Assembly (NCBI RefSeq): GCF_002260845.1
Contig: NZ_BEDT01000004.1
Location: 62,001-126,000 of the forward strand
DNA length: 64,000 nucleotides
Direction: 5' to 3'
Source of the DNA: Pseudolactococcus reticulitermitis
Lineage (GTDB): Bacteria; Bacillota; Bacilli; Lactobacillales; Streptococcaceae
Below, one piece after another: positions 33,082 through 41,250 of this stretch. Numbering within the stretch: the stretch's first letter is position 1; every line of letters begins with the position of its first letter. The position numbers and the translations under genes were made by a program. Below the pieces are notes generated by a model. That model was given only the letters and a program-made list of their open reading frames with translations. It did not search any database and had not been told where the DNA came from.

Positions 33082-33741
33082 ATGGCAGTAAAAGATTTTA
33101 TGACTAAAAAAGTCATCTACGTCTCTCCAACGACTAAAGTAGCAAAAGCTGCGGATATCATGAAAGAGCAGGGTATTCATCGACTTCCCGTGATTGAAAA
33201 TGATAAATTAGTCGGTCTGGTGACGGCTGGTACGATTGAGAAAGCGAGCCCATCTGTGGCGACATCACTATCAGTCTACGAGATGAACTATTTACTGAAC
33301 AAAACGACCGTTGGTGAAGTGATGATCCGTGAAGTCTTGACGATTTCGAAATACGCCTCACTCGAAGATGCTGTCTATCGCATGCGTCAAAACAATGTCG
33401 GTGTCTTGCCGGTTGTTGACAATGATATCATCAGCGGTGTGATTACAGACAAAGATGTCTTTGGTGCTTTTTTGAAAATTGCAGGCTATGGCGAAGCGGG
33501 CGTTCGTGTGCGTCTGCTCATGCCTGATGTCATGGGCTCTTTGGCAAAAGTAGCGGATCTCTTAGCAGACAAAGCCTTGGATGTCAGAAGTATCGTTCAA
33601 ATCAATGCTGAAAATAAAAAGACGGTCGTTGAAATCCAGTTGACAGGTGCACTCAGTTCAGATGAAATCGAACAAGCTCTAGTCGCAGCAGGATTTGAAG
33701 TTGACGAAATTCATGAAACGGAAAGCAAGCTGGTGAGATAA
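33082..33741 (+). CDS. CBS-domain pair plus ACT domain protein (AcuB-like)
   Basis: 219 residues: two CBS motifs (MTKKVIYVSPTTKVAKAADI and VLTISKYASLEDAVYRMRQN, each ending in a LVGLVT/ISGVIT strand), then an ACT-like C-terminal domain (VRVRLLMPDVMGSLAKVADL). Such proteins sense adenine nucleotides and amino acids. Its place right after livHMGF, though behind a terminator, hints at a link to branched-chain amino acid control; that is inference. Confidence 0.8.
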   Translation: MAVKDFMTKKVIYVSPTTKVAKAADIMKEQGIHRLPVIENDKLVGLVTAGTIEKASPSVATSLSVYEMNYLLNKTTVGEVMIREVLTISKYASLEDAVYRMRQNNVGVLPVVDNDIISGVITDKDVFGAFLKIAGYGEAGVRVRLLMPDVMGSLAKVADLLADKALDVRSIVQINAENKKTVVEIQLTGALSSDEIEQALVAAGFEVDEIHETESKLVR

Positions 33742-33846
33742 ACGCTATTTAGTTAATGGCATATCATGCGCAATTTCAGATAAATATGATAAAATAGACG
33801 AATAAGTCTATTTTTTATGGCTTATAAACTAGATTAAGGAAAAAAT

Positions 33847-34584
33847 ATGTTTTACACTTACCTCAGAAATTTCGTTGCTTTCCTCTTGTGGATGCTCAAT
33901 GGTAACGCTCACTATCACAATCAAGATAAAATTTTAGATCCATCTGAAAACTACATCCTCGTCGCTCCGCACAGAACGTGGTGGGATCCCGTTTACATGG
34001 CCTTTGCAACCAAGCCTAAGCAATTTATCTTTATGGCGAAAAAAGAGCTCTTCAAAAACGCCTTTTTCGGCTATTGGATTGAAAAATGTGGTGCTTTCCC
34101 CATTGACCGAGACCATCCGGGTCCTAGCACCATCAAATATCCGACAAAGGTGCTGAAAACCTCTAACCGTTCGCTGATTATGTTCCCTTCCGGCTCTCGG
34201 CATTCGACAGACGTCAAAGGTGGTGTTGCCGTCATTGCCAAAATGGCGAAAGTCCGCATTTTACCTGCTGTTTATCAAGGACCGATGAGTTTCAAGGCAC
34301 TGGCGAAACGCGAGCAGGTCGACATGAATTTCGGGAAAGCGATTGACATTTCAGATATTAAGAAAATGGACGGCGCGGGGATTGCTGAAGTGGCACGTCG
34401 GATTGAAACTGAGTTTGACCGCCTGGATGCTGAATTAGAAGCGACAAAAGTTCCGCATCGCCGGATGTTCCTAGGCTATATCCCACGTTTGATATTGCTG
34501 ATCCCAGCGATTATCATCACTTTACTAACCGTGCTTTTTACAATAATCGCAGCACCCATTCATAAAAAACTGAAGAAATCATGA
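33847..34584 (+). CDS. plsC: 1-acyl-glycerol-3-phosphate acyltransferase family protein
   Basis: 245 residues. The acyltransferase motifs are present: HRTWWDP (H-x4-D, residues about 42-48), the acceptor-binding segment GAFPIDRDHPG, and FPSGSRHSTDVKGG (usual FPEGTRS, with Ser for Glu). A C-terminal hydrophobic stretch (LILLIPAIIITLLTVLFTII) would hold it in the membrane. The family adds the second acyl chain in phosphatidic acid synthesis. The changed FPEG motif leaves some doubt on substrate. Confidence 0.82.
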   Translation: MFYTYLRNFVAFLLWMLNGNAHYHNQDKILDPSENYILVAPHRTWWDPVYMAFATKPKQFIFMAKKELFKNAFFGYWIEKCGAFPIDRDHPGPSTIKYPTKVLKTSNRSLIMFPSGSRHSTDVKGGVAVIAKMAKVRILPAVYQGPMSFKALAKREQVDMNFGKAIDISDIKKMDGAGIAEVARRIETEFDRLDAELEATKVPHRRMFLGYIPRLILLIPAIIITLLTVLFTIIAAPIHKKLKKS

Positions 34585-34602
34585 GCAATCATGGTTTTTC
34601 TC

Positions 34603-34638
34603 TTGACAAAACAAAGTGTACTGTCTATAATAGTACAC
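34603..34638 (+). promoter_or_regulatory. Consensus promoter with GntR-type operator
   Basis: TTGACA (34603-34608), 17-base spacer, TATAAT (34626-34631): a perfect vegetative promoter. GTGTACT (34616-34622) and AGTACAC (34632-34638) form an inverted repeat around the -10, the expected operator of the YtrA-type GntR regulator encoded next. Autorepression is likely. Confidence 0.75.
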
Positions 34639-34666
34639 ATGACATAACGCAAAAGAAAGGATAAGC

Positions 34667-35023
34667 ATGAATAAATTAGCCATTTACGAACAGCTATCGC
34701 TTGAAATCAAAGGCGACATTGCGTCAGGGATTTTGCGTTCGGGTGATAAATTACCGAGTGTCCGAAAGTTTGCTTTGGAGAAGAAAATCAACCCTAATAC
34801 TGCAGCTAAGGTTTATAAAAATTTAGAAAATGAAGGGGTCATTACCTCCATTCCCAGTAAGGGAAATTTTGTCAGTCAGGATGTTGAAAATCTCAAATCA
34901 ATTCAGATCAATGATTTTACAAAAGAACTTAAAGACTTGCTAGAGCAAATGCGGCTGCTGTGTGTGGAGAAAAGCAGGATTTTAGAAATCGTTGAGGGGG
35001 TGTATCATGAGTTTGAAAATTGA
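34667..35023 (+). CDS. GntR-family regulator, YtrA subfamily
   Basis: 118 residues: a winged-helix domain (YEQLSLEIKGDIASGILRSG, LPSVRKFALEKKINPNTAAKVYKNLE) and a short helical tail typical of YtrA regulators, which control the ABC transporter they precede. The ABC ATPase start lies inside its last codons (17-base overlap). Confidence 0.9.
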   Translation: MNKLAIYEQLSLEIKGDIASGILRSGDKLPSVRKFALEKKINPNTAAKVYKNLENEGVITSIPSKGNFVSQDVENLKSIQINDFTKELKDLLEQMRLLCVEKSRILEIVEGVYHEFEN

Positions 35024-35834
35024 AAATGTTAGTAAAGCAATCAATGGACAGCAGATTTTGTCGCAAGTCAATCTGGATATACAAACTGGGAGCATTGTTG
35101 GGCTAGTTGGTCGAAATGGTGCTGGCAAGACAACGCTAATGCGCCTGATTGCAAGTGAGATGCAGTCAGACACAGGGGATATCAGTCTAGATTCGGCAGA
35201 TTTAAATGACATTTTTTATCTGGATACCTTAACCAACTGGATGACTGGCTACAATGCGAGCAAGGCAGCAGAGGTTTTCGAAATTTTCTACGACAAATTT
35301 GATAGACAAGTTTTTTTTGATATTTTGACCAATCAAGATTTATCAGAAACTAAAACGATTGCCTCTTTTTCAAAAGGTCAACGGGTATTGATTGAAGTAG
35401 CTGCTGGCGTGGCGAGTGGTGCGACTTATTTACTTTTCGATGAACCATTGGACGGCTTGGATGTTTTTGTGAAAGATTACTTCAAAACGCTCTTGCTAGA
35501 AGTTGTTGAACAGGGCAGAAGTGTGATGATTGCGACGCATAATTTGGCGGAATTGGATAGCCTTGCGGATCGCGTTTTCTTGATTAAAGACAGCAAAATT
35601 GTCGAGCAAGAAAAAGATAGTGATATTGTCAAAATTCAGTTTGTTTACGAGGGGGAGACACTGCCGAGCAATCTACTGGAAGTGGCGATTATCTTGGAAC
35701 AGCGAGGGCGTGTTTATCTGGCGCTCGTGCCACATGATGTTTTGGACTGTATCTTTAGTGATTATTTAACCTATAAATTTGTTGAAATTCTTCAAGTGAC
35801 GACTGAGGATATTTTCCGTAAAGAGCTGGGATAA
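35007..35834 (+). CDS. ABC transporter ATP-binding protein
   Basis: 275 residues from ATG 35007 behind GAGGGGG. Walker A GRNGAGKTT, a signature in FSKGQRVLIEVAAG, Walker B YLLFDEPLDGLD and H-loop IATHNLAEL. With the GntR regulator upstream and a membrane protein downstream it forms a YtrA-type exporter operon, often linked to cell-envelope stress or antimicrobial peptides. The substrate is unknown. Confidence 0.88.
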   Translation: MSLKIENVSKAINGQQILSQVNLDIQTGSIVGLVGRNGAGKTTLMRLIASEMQSDTGDISLDSADLNDIFYLDTLTNWMTGYNASKAAEVFEIFYDKFDRQVFFDILTNQDLSETKTIASFSKGQRVLIEVAAGVASGATYLLFDEPLDGLDVFVKDYFKTLLLEVVEQGRSVMIATHNLAELDSLADRVFLIKDSKIVEQEKDSDIVKIQFVYEGETLPSNLLEVAIILEQRGRVYLALVPHDVLDCIFSDYLTYKFVEILQVTTEDIFRKELG

Positions 35835-35838
35835 AGGG

Positions 35839-35933
35839 AAAAGGTGTTAAACCGCGCTTAACGCCGTATGAAAATAGGCAATCACACGGTTCGGCATTGA
35901 CCAGAGTTGCGGTTTATAAATGAGATTAAGGAG
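35839..35933 (+). repeat. Intergenic repeat element, copy B
   Basis: Second copy of the element at 13617-13708, here between the ABC ATPase and its membrane partner. Same inverted ends (TTAAACCGC, GCGGTTTA) and the same exit into GATTAAGGAG as ribosome site. Confidence 0.8.
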
Positions 35934-35938
35934 TTCGG

Positions 35939-37147
35939 ATGAAAAAAGTATTTAAAGCGTATTTTAAGTTACGTAAAGGCTGGCTTATCACACTCTATGC
36001 CTTGCTTTTGTTGGGGGGGTTGGCGAGCATGGTCAATGACGGTGTCCAATGGCGTAAGTGGGAAACTGCTGTGACGCAATATACCAATGAAAAAGATTAT
36101 CAAAAATTTAGGACATACTATCAAGAAAATCCTGATATGGATGTCTACGCTAACATGTTACCTGAATCAAAGCGGATGTATTTAAATTTAACACCAATTA
36201 ATTCCAAATTTTATAAGGTAGATAGGATTAAGGGGCATATGATTTATGAATCGGCGCCCGCTGACTATCAAACCTTTAAAAAAGACTTGTTGCGCTATTA
36301 TCCTGCGCCTAAATATCTTTATACTAGCCAAGACTATCGCAATATATCGGGTGCTGGTAGAGATGATAAGAATGTCTTTGTCAAGTTTAATCTGATTGCT
36401 TTGATGGATCTAAATATCCTGCTGATTTTTGTAGGCGCCTTTGCCTTAGCGATTGTGCTTGACCAGTCTAAAAATGTGACGGCTTTTATTGGCGCACGGA
36501 TCGGTGGTATCTCTAAGGTTCATGTCGTTCAATTTATCTATTGGACAGGTATTCCTTTAGTGATGGCAAGTATTTTATCTCTGATCACACATTTGACGCG
36601 GCAATTTTTTATCCCGATTCAGTATGTGACGATATCAGGGGAGAGAATTTTGCAAGTGAGTGGCGAAAGCTTATCCGTTGCTTTAATAGCAGCGATTGGC
36701 GTTAGCCTGATCAATGCGCTGGTTGGCAAGCCTGTTTACAAGATTATGACGGGAGTCTTAGCGGTACCAGCTCTGGCAATGGGGATAGCCAATCTGCGTC
36801 AGCTGATTACTTATCGACCCATCTCGGATATTCTGGTAAAAACCCCTTCTTTTGTTTATCTGCTCGTTTTTGCTGTGATTGCCATTCCGATTATCCTTAT
36901 CTTACAGAAAAGACAGTCATTAGAGCAAGATTCCTTTTATATCAAGCTTAAAGCCTTGCGTCTGCCGTTTTATATCGGCGTGGTCATCTTGACAATTCTT
37001 GATTTTGTTCTGCCTTTCTTTATGATGGGGCGCGTGATGGAAGCACCACTTGATGTGGTGATTAATCTGGTCATGATTGCTGGCGTTTTCACTGTTTTCG
37101 CAAAACTTATCCTTGATAAGGATGTTCGAGATTTCTTGAAAAATTAA
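35939..37147 (+). CDS. Polytopic membrane protein, probable ABC permease subunit
   Basis: 402 residues. One helix at 14-31, an extracellular region of about 120 residues (TNEKDYQKFRTYYQENPD...), then seven or eight helices, for example LLIFVGAFALAIVLDQSKNV and YLLVFAVIAIPIILIL. It follows the GntR-ABC genes, separated only by the 95-base repeat element, and is most likely the permease of that system. No specific family is recognised. Confidence 0.65.
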   Translation: MKKVFKAYFKLRKGWLITLYALLLLGGLASMVNDGVQWRKWETAVTQYTNEKDYQKFRTYYQENPDMDVYANMLPESKRMYLNLTPINSKFYKVDRIKGHMIYESAPADYQTFKKDLLRYYPAPKYLYTSQDYRNISGAGRDDKNVFVKFNLIALMDLNILLIFVGAFALAIVLDQSKNVTAFIGARIGGISKVHVVQFIYWTGIPLVMASILSLITHLTRQFFIPIQYVTISGERILQVSGESLSVALIAAIGVSLINALVGKPVYKIMTGVLAVPALAMGIANLRQLITYRPISDILVKTPSFVYLLVFAVIAIPIILILQKRQSLEQDSFYIKLKALRLPFYIGVVILTILDFVLPFFMMGRVMEAPLDVVINLVMIAGVFTVFAKLILDKDVRDFLKN

Positions 37148-37153
37148 TAAGAT

Positions 37154-37186
37154 TTAGCACTCTAAAAAAAGAGTGCTAATTTTTTT
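37154..37186 (+). promoter_or_regulatory. CIRCE-like HrcA operator, also terminator-like
   Basis: TTAGCACTC (37154-37162) and GAGTGCTAA (37171-37179) are exact CIRCE arms, but separated by eight rather than the usual nine bases. A T run follows, so the same hairpin can terminate the upstream operon. It lies directly upstream of the dnaJ -35. Confidence 0.85.
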
Positions 37187-37213
37187 GTCAAAATTGGTCA
37201 AACATGGTAAAAT
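37185..37213 (+). promoter_or_regulatory. dnaJ promoter
   Basis: TTGTCA (37185-37190), 17-base spacer, TAAAAT (37208-37213). Confidence 0.7.
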
Positions 37214-37260
37214 AGATGTACACTAAAAATACTAATTAAACTAAAAGAGGTTTTACCTAA

Positions 37261-38400
37261 ATGGATAATACAGAATACTATGATCGTCTGGGCGTCAGCA
37301 AGTCTGCCAGCCAAGACGAAATCAAAAAAGCCTATCGTAAATTGTCAAAACAGTACCATCCAGATATTAATAAAGAAGCGGGTGCTGAGGACAAATATAA
37401 GGAAATTCAAGAAGCCTATGATACGCTGGGCGATGAACAAAAACGTGCAGCCTATGACCAATATGGCGCAGCCGGTGCCAATGGTGGCTTCGGCGGCGGC
37501 GGTTTTGGAGGCTTTGATGGTTTCTCAAGCGGTGGCTTCGGCGGTTTTGACGACATCTTTTCGTCATTTTTCGGTGGTGGCGGTGGTGCGCAAAGCAATC
37601 CGACTGCCCCACGTCAAGGTCAAGATTTACAGTATCGCATGAAGTTGAAATTTGAAGAAGCGATTTTTGGCGTTGAAAAAGAAATCAAATATAATCGCGA
37701 GCAAGCCTGTCATACCTGTCATGGCAATGGTGCGAAACCGGGTACGCAGCCTGTTACTTGTGCCAAGTGTGGCGGTCGAGGTCAAGTCCAAGTCGCGCGT
37801 GACACACCACTTGGTCGTGTGATGACAACAGCGACTTGTGATGTTTGTCATGGCACTGGTAAGGAAATCAAAGAAAAATGTCCAACTTGTCATGGGGCTG
37901 GTCATGAAAAACAAGAGCATAAAGTGAAGGTCAAAGTCCCAGCAGGTGTTGAAACAGGTCAACAAATGCGCATGCAGGGCGGCGGAGATGCTGGCGTCAA
38001 TCAAGGCCCTTATGGCGACCTCTACGTTGTTTTCGATGTTGCGGCATCTGACAAATTTGAACGTGATGGCTCTGAGATTTTCTATGAGATGCCCCTTGAA
38101 TTTGTTCAAGCAGCCCTTGGCGATGAAGTTGAGATTCCAACCGTTCATGGCAATGTCAAGTTGAAAATCCCAGCAGGCACACAAACCGGTCAAAATTTCC
38201 GCTTGCGTGGTAAAGGTGCGCCTAAACTGCGTGGGACAGGGAATGGTGACCAACACGTCATCGTTAATATTGTCACACCTAAGAAACTCAATGACGCACA
38301 AAAAGAAGCGCTGGCAGCCTTTGCTAAAGCTAGCGGTCAAAGTGTTTCAGCTCAGAAATCAGAAGGTTTCTTTGATAAGTTGAAGAAAGAGTTTAAGTGA
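37261..38400 (+). CDS. dnaJ: Chaperone protein DnaJ
   Basis: 379 residues. J-domain with HPD ([11 protein letters not shown], residues about 33-35), Gly/Phe-rich linker (about 76-110), four zinc motifs ([32 protein letters not shown]) and the C-terminal substrate-binding domain. It is the co-chaperone that stimulates DnaK. It stands apart from hrcA-grpE-dnaK, as in Lactococcus, with its own CIRCE-like operator and promoter. Confidence 0.97.
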   Translation: MDNTEYYDRLGVSKSASQDEIKKAYRKLSKQYHPDINKEAGAEDKYKEIQEAYDTLGDEQKRAAYDQYGAAGANGGFGGGGFGGFDGFSSGGFGGFDDIFSSFFGGGGGAQSNPTAPRQGQDLQYRMKLKFEEAIFGVEKEIKYNREQACHTCHGNGAKPGTQPVTCAKCGGRGQVQVARDTPLGRVMTTATCDVCHGTGKEIKEKCPTCHGAGHEKQEHKVKVKVPAGVETGQQMRMQGGGDAGVNQGPYGDLYVVFDVAASDKFERDGSEIFYEMPLEFVQAALGDEVEIPTVHGNVKLKIPAGTQTGQNFRLRGKGAPKLRGTGNGDQHVIVNIVTPKKLNDAQKEALAAFAKASGQSVSAQKSEGFFDKLKKEFK

Positions 38401-38403
38401 TTG

Positions 38404-38546
38404 CTGATACTGATAGCGATACGGCGTAGCCGTAAACTTCTGTAGAAAATTAGGGGTTTGCCGTAAGCAAACGAAGTTTGTGCGGACAAACCGTCTATTT
38501 TCTATGGAAGTTAGCTGGAAGTTCAAATTACCTGATACTGACAGCG
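38404..38546. repeat. Structured intergenic element flanked by 15-bp direct repeats
   Basis: CTGATACTGATAGCG (38404-38418) recurs as CTGATACTGACAGCG (38532-38546); each is followed by a small hairpin (ACGGC-GTA-GCCGT; GCGGT-GCG-ACCGC). Between them is a long composite hairpin (38437-38510: CTTC, TAGAAAAT, GGTTTG, CCG, CAAAC-GAA-GTTTG and their partners). It has no ORF and looks like a small mobile or duplicated structured element. Confidence 0.6.
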
Positions 38547-38581
38547 GTGCGACCGCCAATTTCAGCAAGCAGTATCTTTTT

Positions 38582-38622
38582 AAAACCTCTCATCAAGCCC
38601 AAACTTGATGAGAGGTTTTATG
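38582..38622. terminator. Terminator with perfect 16-bp stem
   Basis: AAAACCTCTCATCAAG (38582-38597) and CTTGATGAGAGGTTTT (38604-38619) pair exactly. It probably ends dnaJ transcription. Confidence 0.75.
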
Positions 38623-38649
38623 TTGCATAGGAAACAAATATGGTATAAT
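38623..38649 (+). promoter_or_regulatory. marR promoter/operator, leaderless geometry
   Basis: TATAAT (38644-38649) ends six bases before the ATG at 38656. TTGCATAGGAAACAA (38623-38637) resembles the two operators before the MFS gene (TTGACAAGGAAACAA) and overlaps the -35 region, implying autoregulation. Confidence 0.6.
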
Positions 38650-38655
38650 AAAGCT

Positions 38656-39102
38656 ATGGAAAAATCAGAACACATCATGGCTGGCATTACTGATCTGAAT
38701 AATAAGCTCTTGCTATTGCGCAAGCCGATTATGGAAAAAGCGATGTCAGGCTTTAGCTTATCAGAAATTGCTTATCTGGAATATATCGCCTTACATCCAG
38801 ATGCCAATGTCACACGGCTTGCGGCTGCACTTTATATGACGCGAGGGGCGATTAGCAAAATCACGAAAAAATTGGAACAGAAAGGCATGATTACCAGTTA
38901 CCAGAAGCCTGATAATAAGAAAGAACTCTATTTTGCTTTAACAGCTGAAGGGCAAAAGATTGATGCTGTTCATCGTCAGTTACACCAAGACTTTATCGCA
39001 GCTGATCAAGAGGTATTTGCGGCTTTTTCAGATTGTGACTTAACAACGATTCTACGGTTTGTCGAGGCCTATAATCAGCATCTGGATCAAGATTTAAAAT
39101 AA
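38656..39102 (+). CDS. MarR-family transcriptional regulator
   Basis: 148 residues from ATG 38656; the frame extends upstream through the promoter and hairpin, which cannot be coding. Winged-helix core: FSLSEIAYLEYIALHPDANV, TRLAAALYMTRGAISKITKK (recognition helix) and the wing GMITSYQKPDNKKELYFALT. It should repress the downstream MFS exporter; the same 15-base operator occurs in both promoters. Confidence 0.9.
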   Translation: MEKSEHIMAGITDLNNKLLLLRKPIMEKAMSGFSLSEIAYLEYIALHPDANVTRLAAALYMTRGAISKITKKLEQKGMITSYQKPDNKKELYFALTAEGQKIDAVHRQLHQDFIAADQEVFAAFSDCDLTTILRFVEAYNQHLDQDLK

Positions 39103-39132
39103 AACCTTTAGCGGGTTTTATTTTTTTTTGAG
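39099..39132 (+). terminator. Intrinsic terminator after marR
   Basis: AATAAAACC pairs with GGTTTTATT, followed by a long T run. Confidence 0.85.
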
Positions 39133-39141
39133 CGAACATAG

Positions 39142-39192
39142 TTGACAAGGAAACAAAAATAAGGTAAACTGATGATGTTGACAAGGAAACAA
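39142..39192 (+). promoter_or_regulatory. MFS promoter with two MarR-type operators
   Basis: TTGACA (39142-39147), 17-base spacer, TAAACT (39165-39170). TTGACAAGGAAACAA occurs at 39142-39156 (over the -35) and 39178-39192 (over the start site), 36 bases apart. Confidence 0.75.
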
Positions 39193-39227
39193 TAAATCAT
39201 CGACCTCTGAAAGGTAACCCAATAACA

Positions 39228-40616
39228 ATGACAAGTACTCCAAATAAAATTCCCCGCCCAACCATGCTAGCGGCTTGGACACTGACACTGGCAGCGATTG
39301 CCCCTATGTTAGACGCAACCATGGTCAATATCGCAGTCAAAGCACTCACGCAGGATTTTTCAACCAGTCTTTCCGTCATCCAGTGGGGGATGACGGGCTA
39401 TATCCTTGCCCTTGCTGTCGCTGTCCCGATTTCTGGCTGGTTGATGAACCATTTTAATGGGAAGCGCGTTCTAATTCTCGCCGTCCTCGCTTTTGGTCTC
39501 ACCTCAGTCTTAGCGGGGCTGAGCTGGCGAGTCGAGATTTTCATTTTCTTCCGTCTCCTGCAAGGTTTCAGCGCAGGCATTATCACGCCATTAATGGCCA
39601 CTTTACTCGTTAAAACGGCTGGGCCTGAAAATATCGGCAAAGTAATCGCCATCGTCACAACACCCATGATTTTCGGCCCTATCTTTGGCCCTGTGCTTGG
39701 CGGTTTTATCATCGAATTTAGCTCTTGGCAATGGATTTTCTACATCAACATCGCAGTGGTCGCAGCTACCGTTCCCTTGATGATGAGAAATTTGCCTGAT
39801 TTCCCCGCTTTCAATCGCGAAAGTCGCTTGGATATTGTCGGTATTCTCCTTTTGGCAGCCATGAGCGTGGCTTTCATCTTCGGCGTTTCCAAGGCAGCAG
39901 ACCAAGCGAGTTTTACCAATCCCACAACGCTCATTTGGCTTGGTCTCGGTCTTGCGCTGCTGCTGGCATACATCGTCTACGACCGTCGCACGACCCATCA
40001 AACCGTTCTGCCGCTCACGCTCTTTCGCCACACGACATTCAAAGCGACCAGCATTGGCTTATTTCTCGCCAACATTGCTATTATGGGACCGATGTTAATT
40101 CTTCCTTTATTTTTCCAAAACATGCTAGAGTTGACCACGATTGAGGCAGCGCTCGCGCTGATGCCACAAGGTCTGGGGATGCTAATCACCCGGCCTTATA
40201 TCGGTCGGATGATTGATCAAGTCGGTGCGAAAAAAGTTGTCTTAGTTAGTGTCGTCCTCTCAATCATTGGCTCTCTTCCGCTTATTTTGGTCACGTCCCA
40301 CACCAGTCTGATTTGGCTATCTGTGCTTCTCTTTATTCGTGGCATGAGCATTGGAGGCATCACCATTCCCCTGTCAAGCGATGCTTATACAGGTCTTGAT
40401 GAGCGAGAATTACCGCAAGCAAGTGTCGGTGCCAATGTGATTGAAAACCTCGGTTCTGGTTTTGGCACAGCGTTACTAGCGACAGTCGTTGCCTCGGTCA
40501 CTGTCACAAATGGCATACTTTCAGGTTTTCATATGGGCTTTCTGGTATCGGTTATTATCCTTGCCTTGATTAGTTTACCCGCTTTATTTTTGACAGATAA
40601 GGCTCAGTTAAGTTAG
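39228..40616 (+). CDS. MFS multidrug efflux transporter (DHA2/EmrB-QacA type)
   Basis: 462 residues, about 14 membrane helices. Motif LDATMVNIAVKAL in helix 1 and the segment WGMTGYILALAVAVPISGWL are diagnostic for the 14-helix drug:H+ antiporter group; GRMIDQVGAKKV resembles motif A in the second half. It probably expels toxic compounds and is induced when the upstream MarR protein lets go of its operators. Confidence 0.92.
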   Translation: MTSTPNKIPRPTMLAAWTLTLAAIAPMLDATMVNIAVKALTQDFSTSLSVIQWGMTGYILALAVAVPISGWLMNHFNGKRVLILAVLAFGLTSVLAGLSWRVEIFIFFRLLQGFSAGIITPLMATLLVKTAGPENIGKVIAIVTTPMIFGPIFGPVLGGFIIEFSSWQWIFYINIAVVAATVPLMMRNLPDFPAFNRESRLDIVGILLLAAMSVAFIFGVSKAADQASFTNPTTLIWLGLGLALLLAYIVYDRRTTHQTVLPLTLFRHTTFKATSIGLFLANIAIMGPMLILPLFFQNMLELTTIEAALALMPQGLGMLITRPYIGRMIDQVGAKKVVLVSVVLSIIGSLPLILVTSHTSLIWLSVLLFIRGMSIGGITIPLSSDAYTGLDERELPQASVGANVIENLGSGFGTALLATVVASVTVTNGILSGFHMGFLVSVIILALISLPALFLTDKAQLS

Positions 40617-40674
40617 CAAGTTTATAATAAAGTCATTCCTAAAATATTTTTCATAACCTTCCCCTTTTTACATG

Positions 40675-40700
40675 GCTCGCCAAACTTGGCGAGCTTTTGT
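40675..40700 (+). terminator. Intrinsic terminator
   Basis: GCTCGCCAA pairs with TTGGCGAGC across AC and is followed by TTTTGT. Confidence 0.75.
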
Positions 40701-40707
40701 GTTATTG

Positions 40708-40716
40708 TGTTATAAT
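40708..40716 (+). promoter_or_regulatory. Extended -10 promoter of yqeG operon, leaderless geometry
   Basis: TGTTATAAT ends six bases before the yqeG ATG at 40723, so the transcript probably starts at or beside the initiation codon. Confidence 0.5.
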
Positions 40717-40722
40717 GGAAAT

Positions 40723-41250
40723 ATGAGCATTGAAAATTACAAACCGGATTTTCTGTTGACGGCTGCTTATCAGCTGGACGCAGCAAGTTTGAGACGGCAT
40801 GGGATTCGTGCTGTATTGGTCGATTTAGATAATACCTTGACGGCTTGGAACAATCCTGATGGCACGCCTGAGATGCGGGCTTGGCTGGCAGAGATGAAAG
40901 CAACAAACATCAAAGTCATCGTCGTTTCCAATAATAATCACGATCGCGTTAAAAGAGCTGTCGAGCGATTCGATGTGCCATTTGTCAGTCGTGCTATGAA
41001 GCCTTTCGACATGGGCATCAAAAAAGCCTTGGCGGTCTTGGGTGAAAAGCCTGAGGATGTGGTCATGGTCGGCGATCAGCTGATGACGGATATTCGCGCG
41101 GCGAAGCGGGCGGGCGTTCGCAGTGTACTGGTGCAGCCCTTGGTCGAGTCGGATGCCTGGAATACGAAGTTTAATCGGGCGCGTGAACGGCGCGTGTGGC
41201 GCAAGTTAATAGAAAAATATGGAGAACCCGAGTGGCAGAACGCGATTTAG
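40723..41250 (+). CDS. yqeG: YqeG family HAD phosphatase
   Basis: 175 residues from ATG 40723; an upstream frame to 40672 crosses the terminator and promoter. HAD motifs: LVDLDNTLTAWNN (D-x-D-x-T), VVSNNNHDRV (motif II), and MVGDQLMTDIRAAKRAG (motif IV). The closest known class is YqeG/GEP4-like phosphatidylglycerophosphate phosphatases. First gene of the conserved yqeG-yqeH-yhbY-nadD-yqeK operon; its end overlaps yqeH. Confidence 0.9.
   Translation: MSIENYKPDFLLTAAYQLDAASLRRHGIRAVLVDLDNTLTAWNNPDGTPEMRAWLAEMKATNIKVIVVSNNNHDRVKRAVERFDVPFVSRAMKPFDMGIKKALAVLGEKPEDVVMVGDQLMTDIRAAKRAGVRSVLVQPLVESDAWNTKFNRARERRVWRKLIEKYGEPEWQNAI

Noticed and set aside
37627-38340. Minus-strand 237-codon frame within dnaJ
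   Set aside because: Antisense shadow of dnaJ; no family features, no initiation signals.
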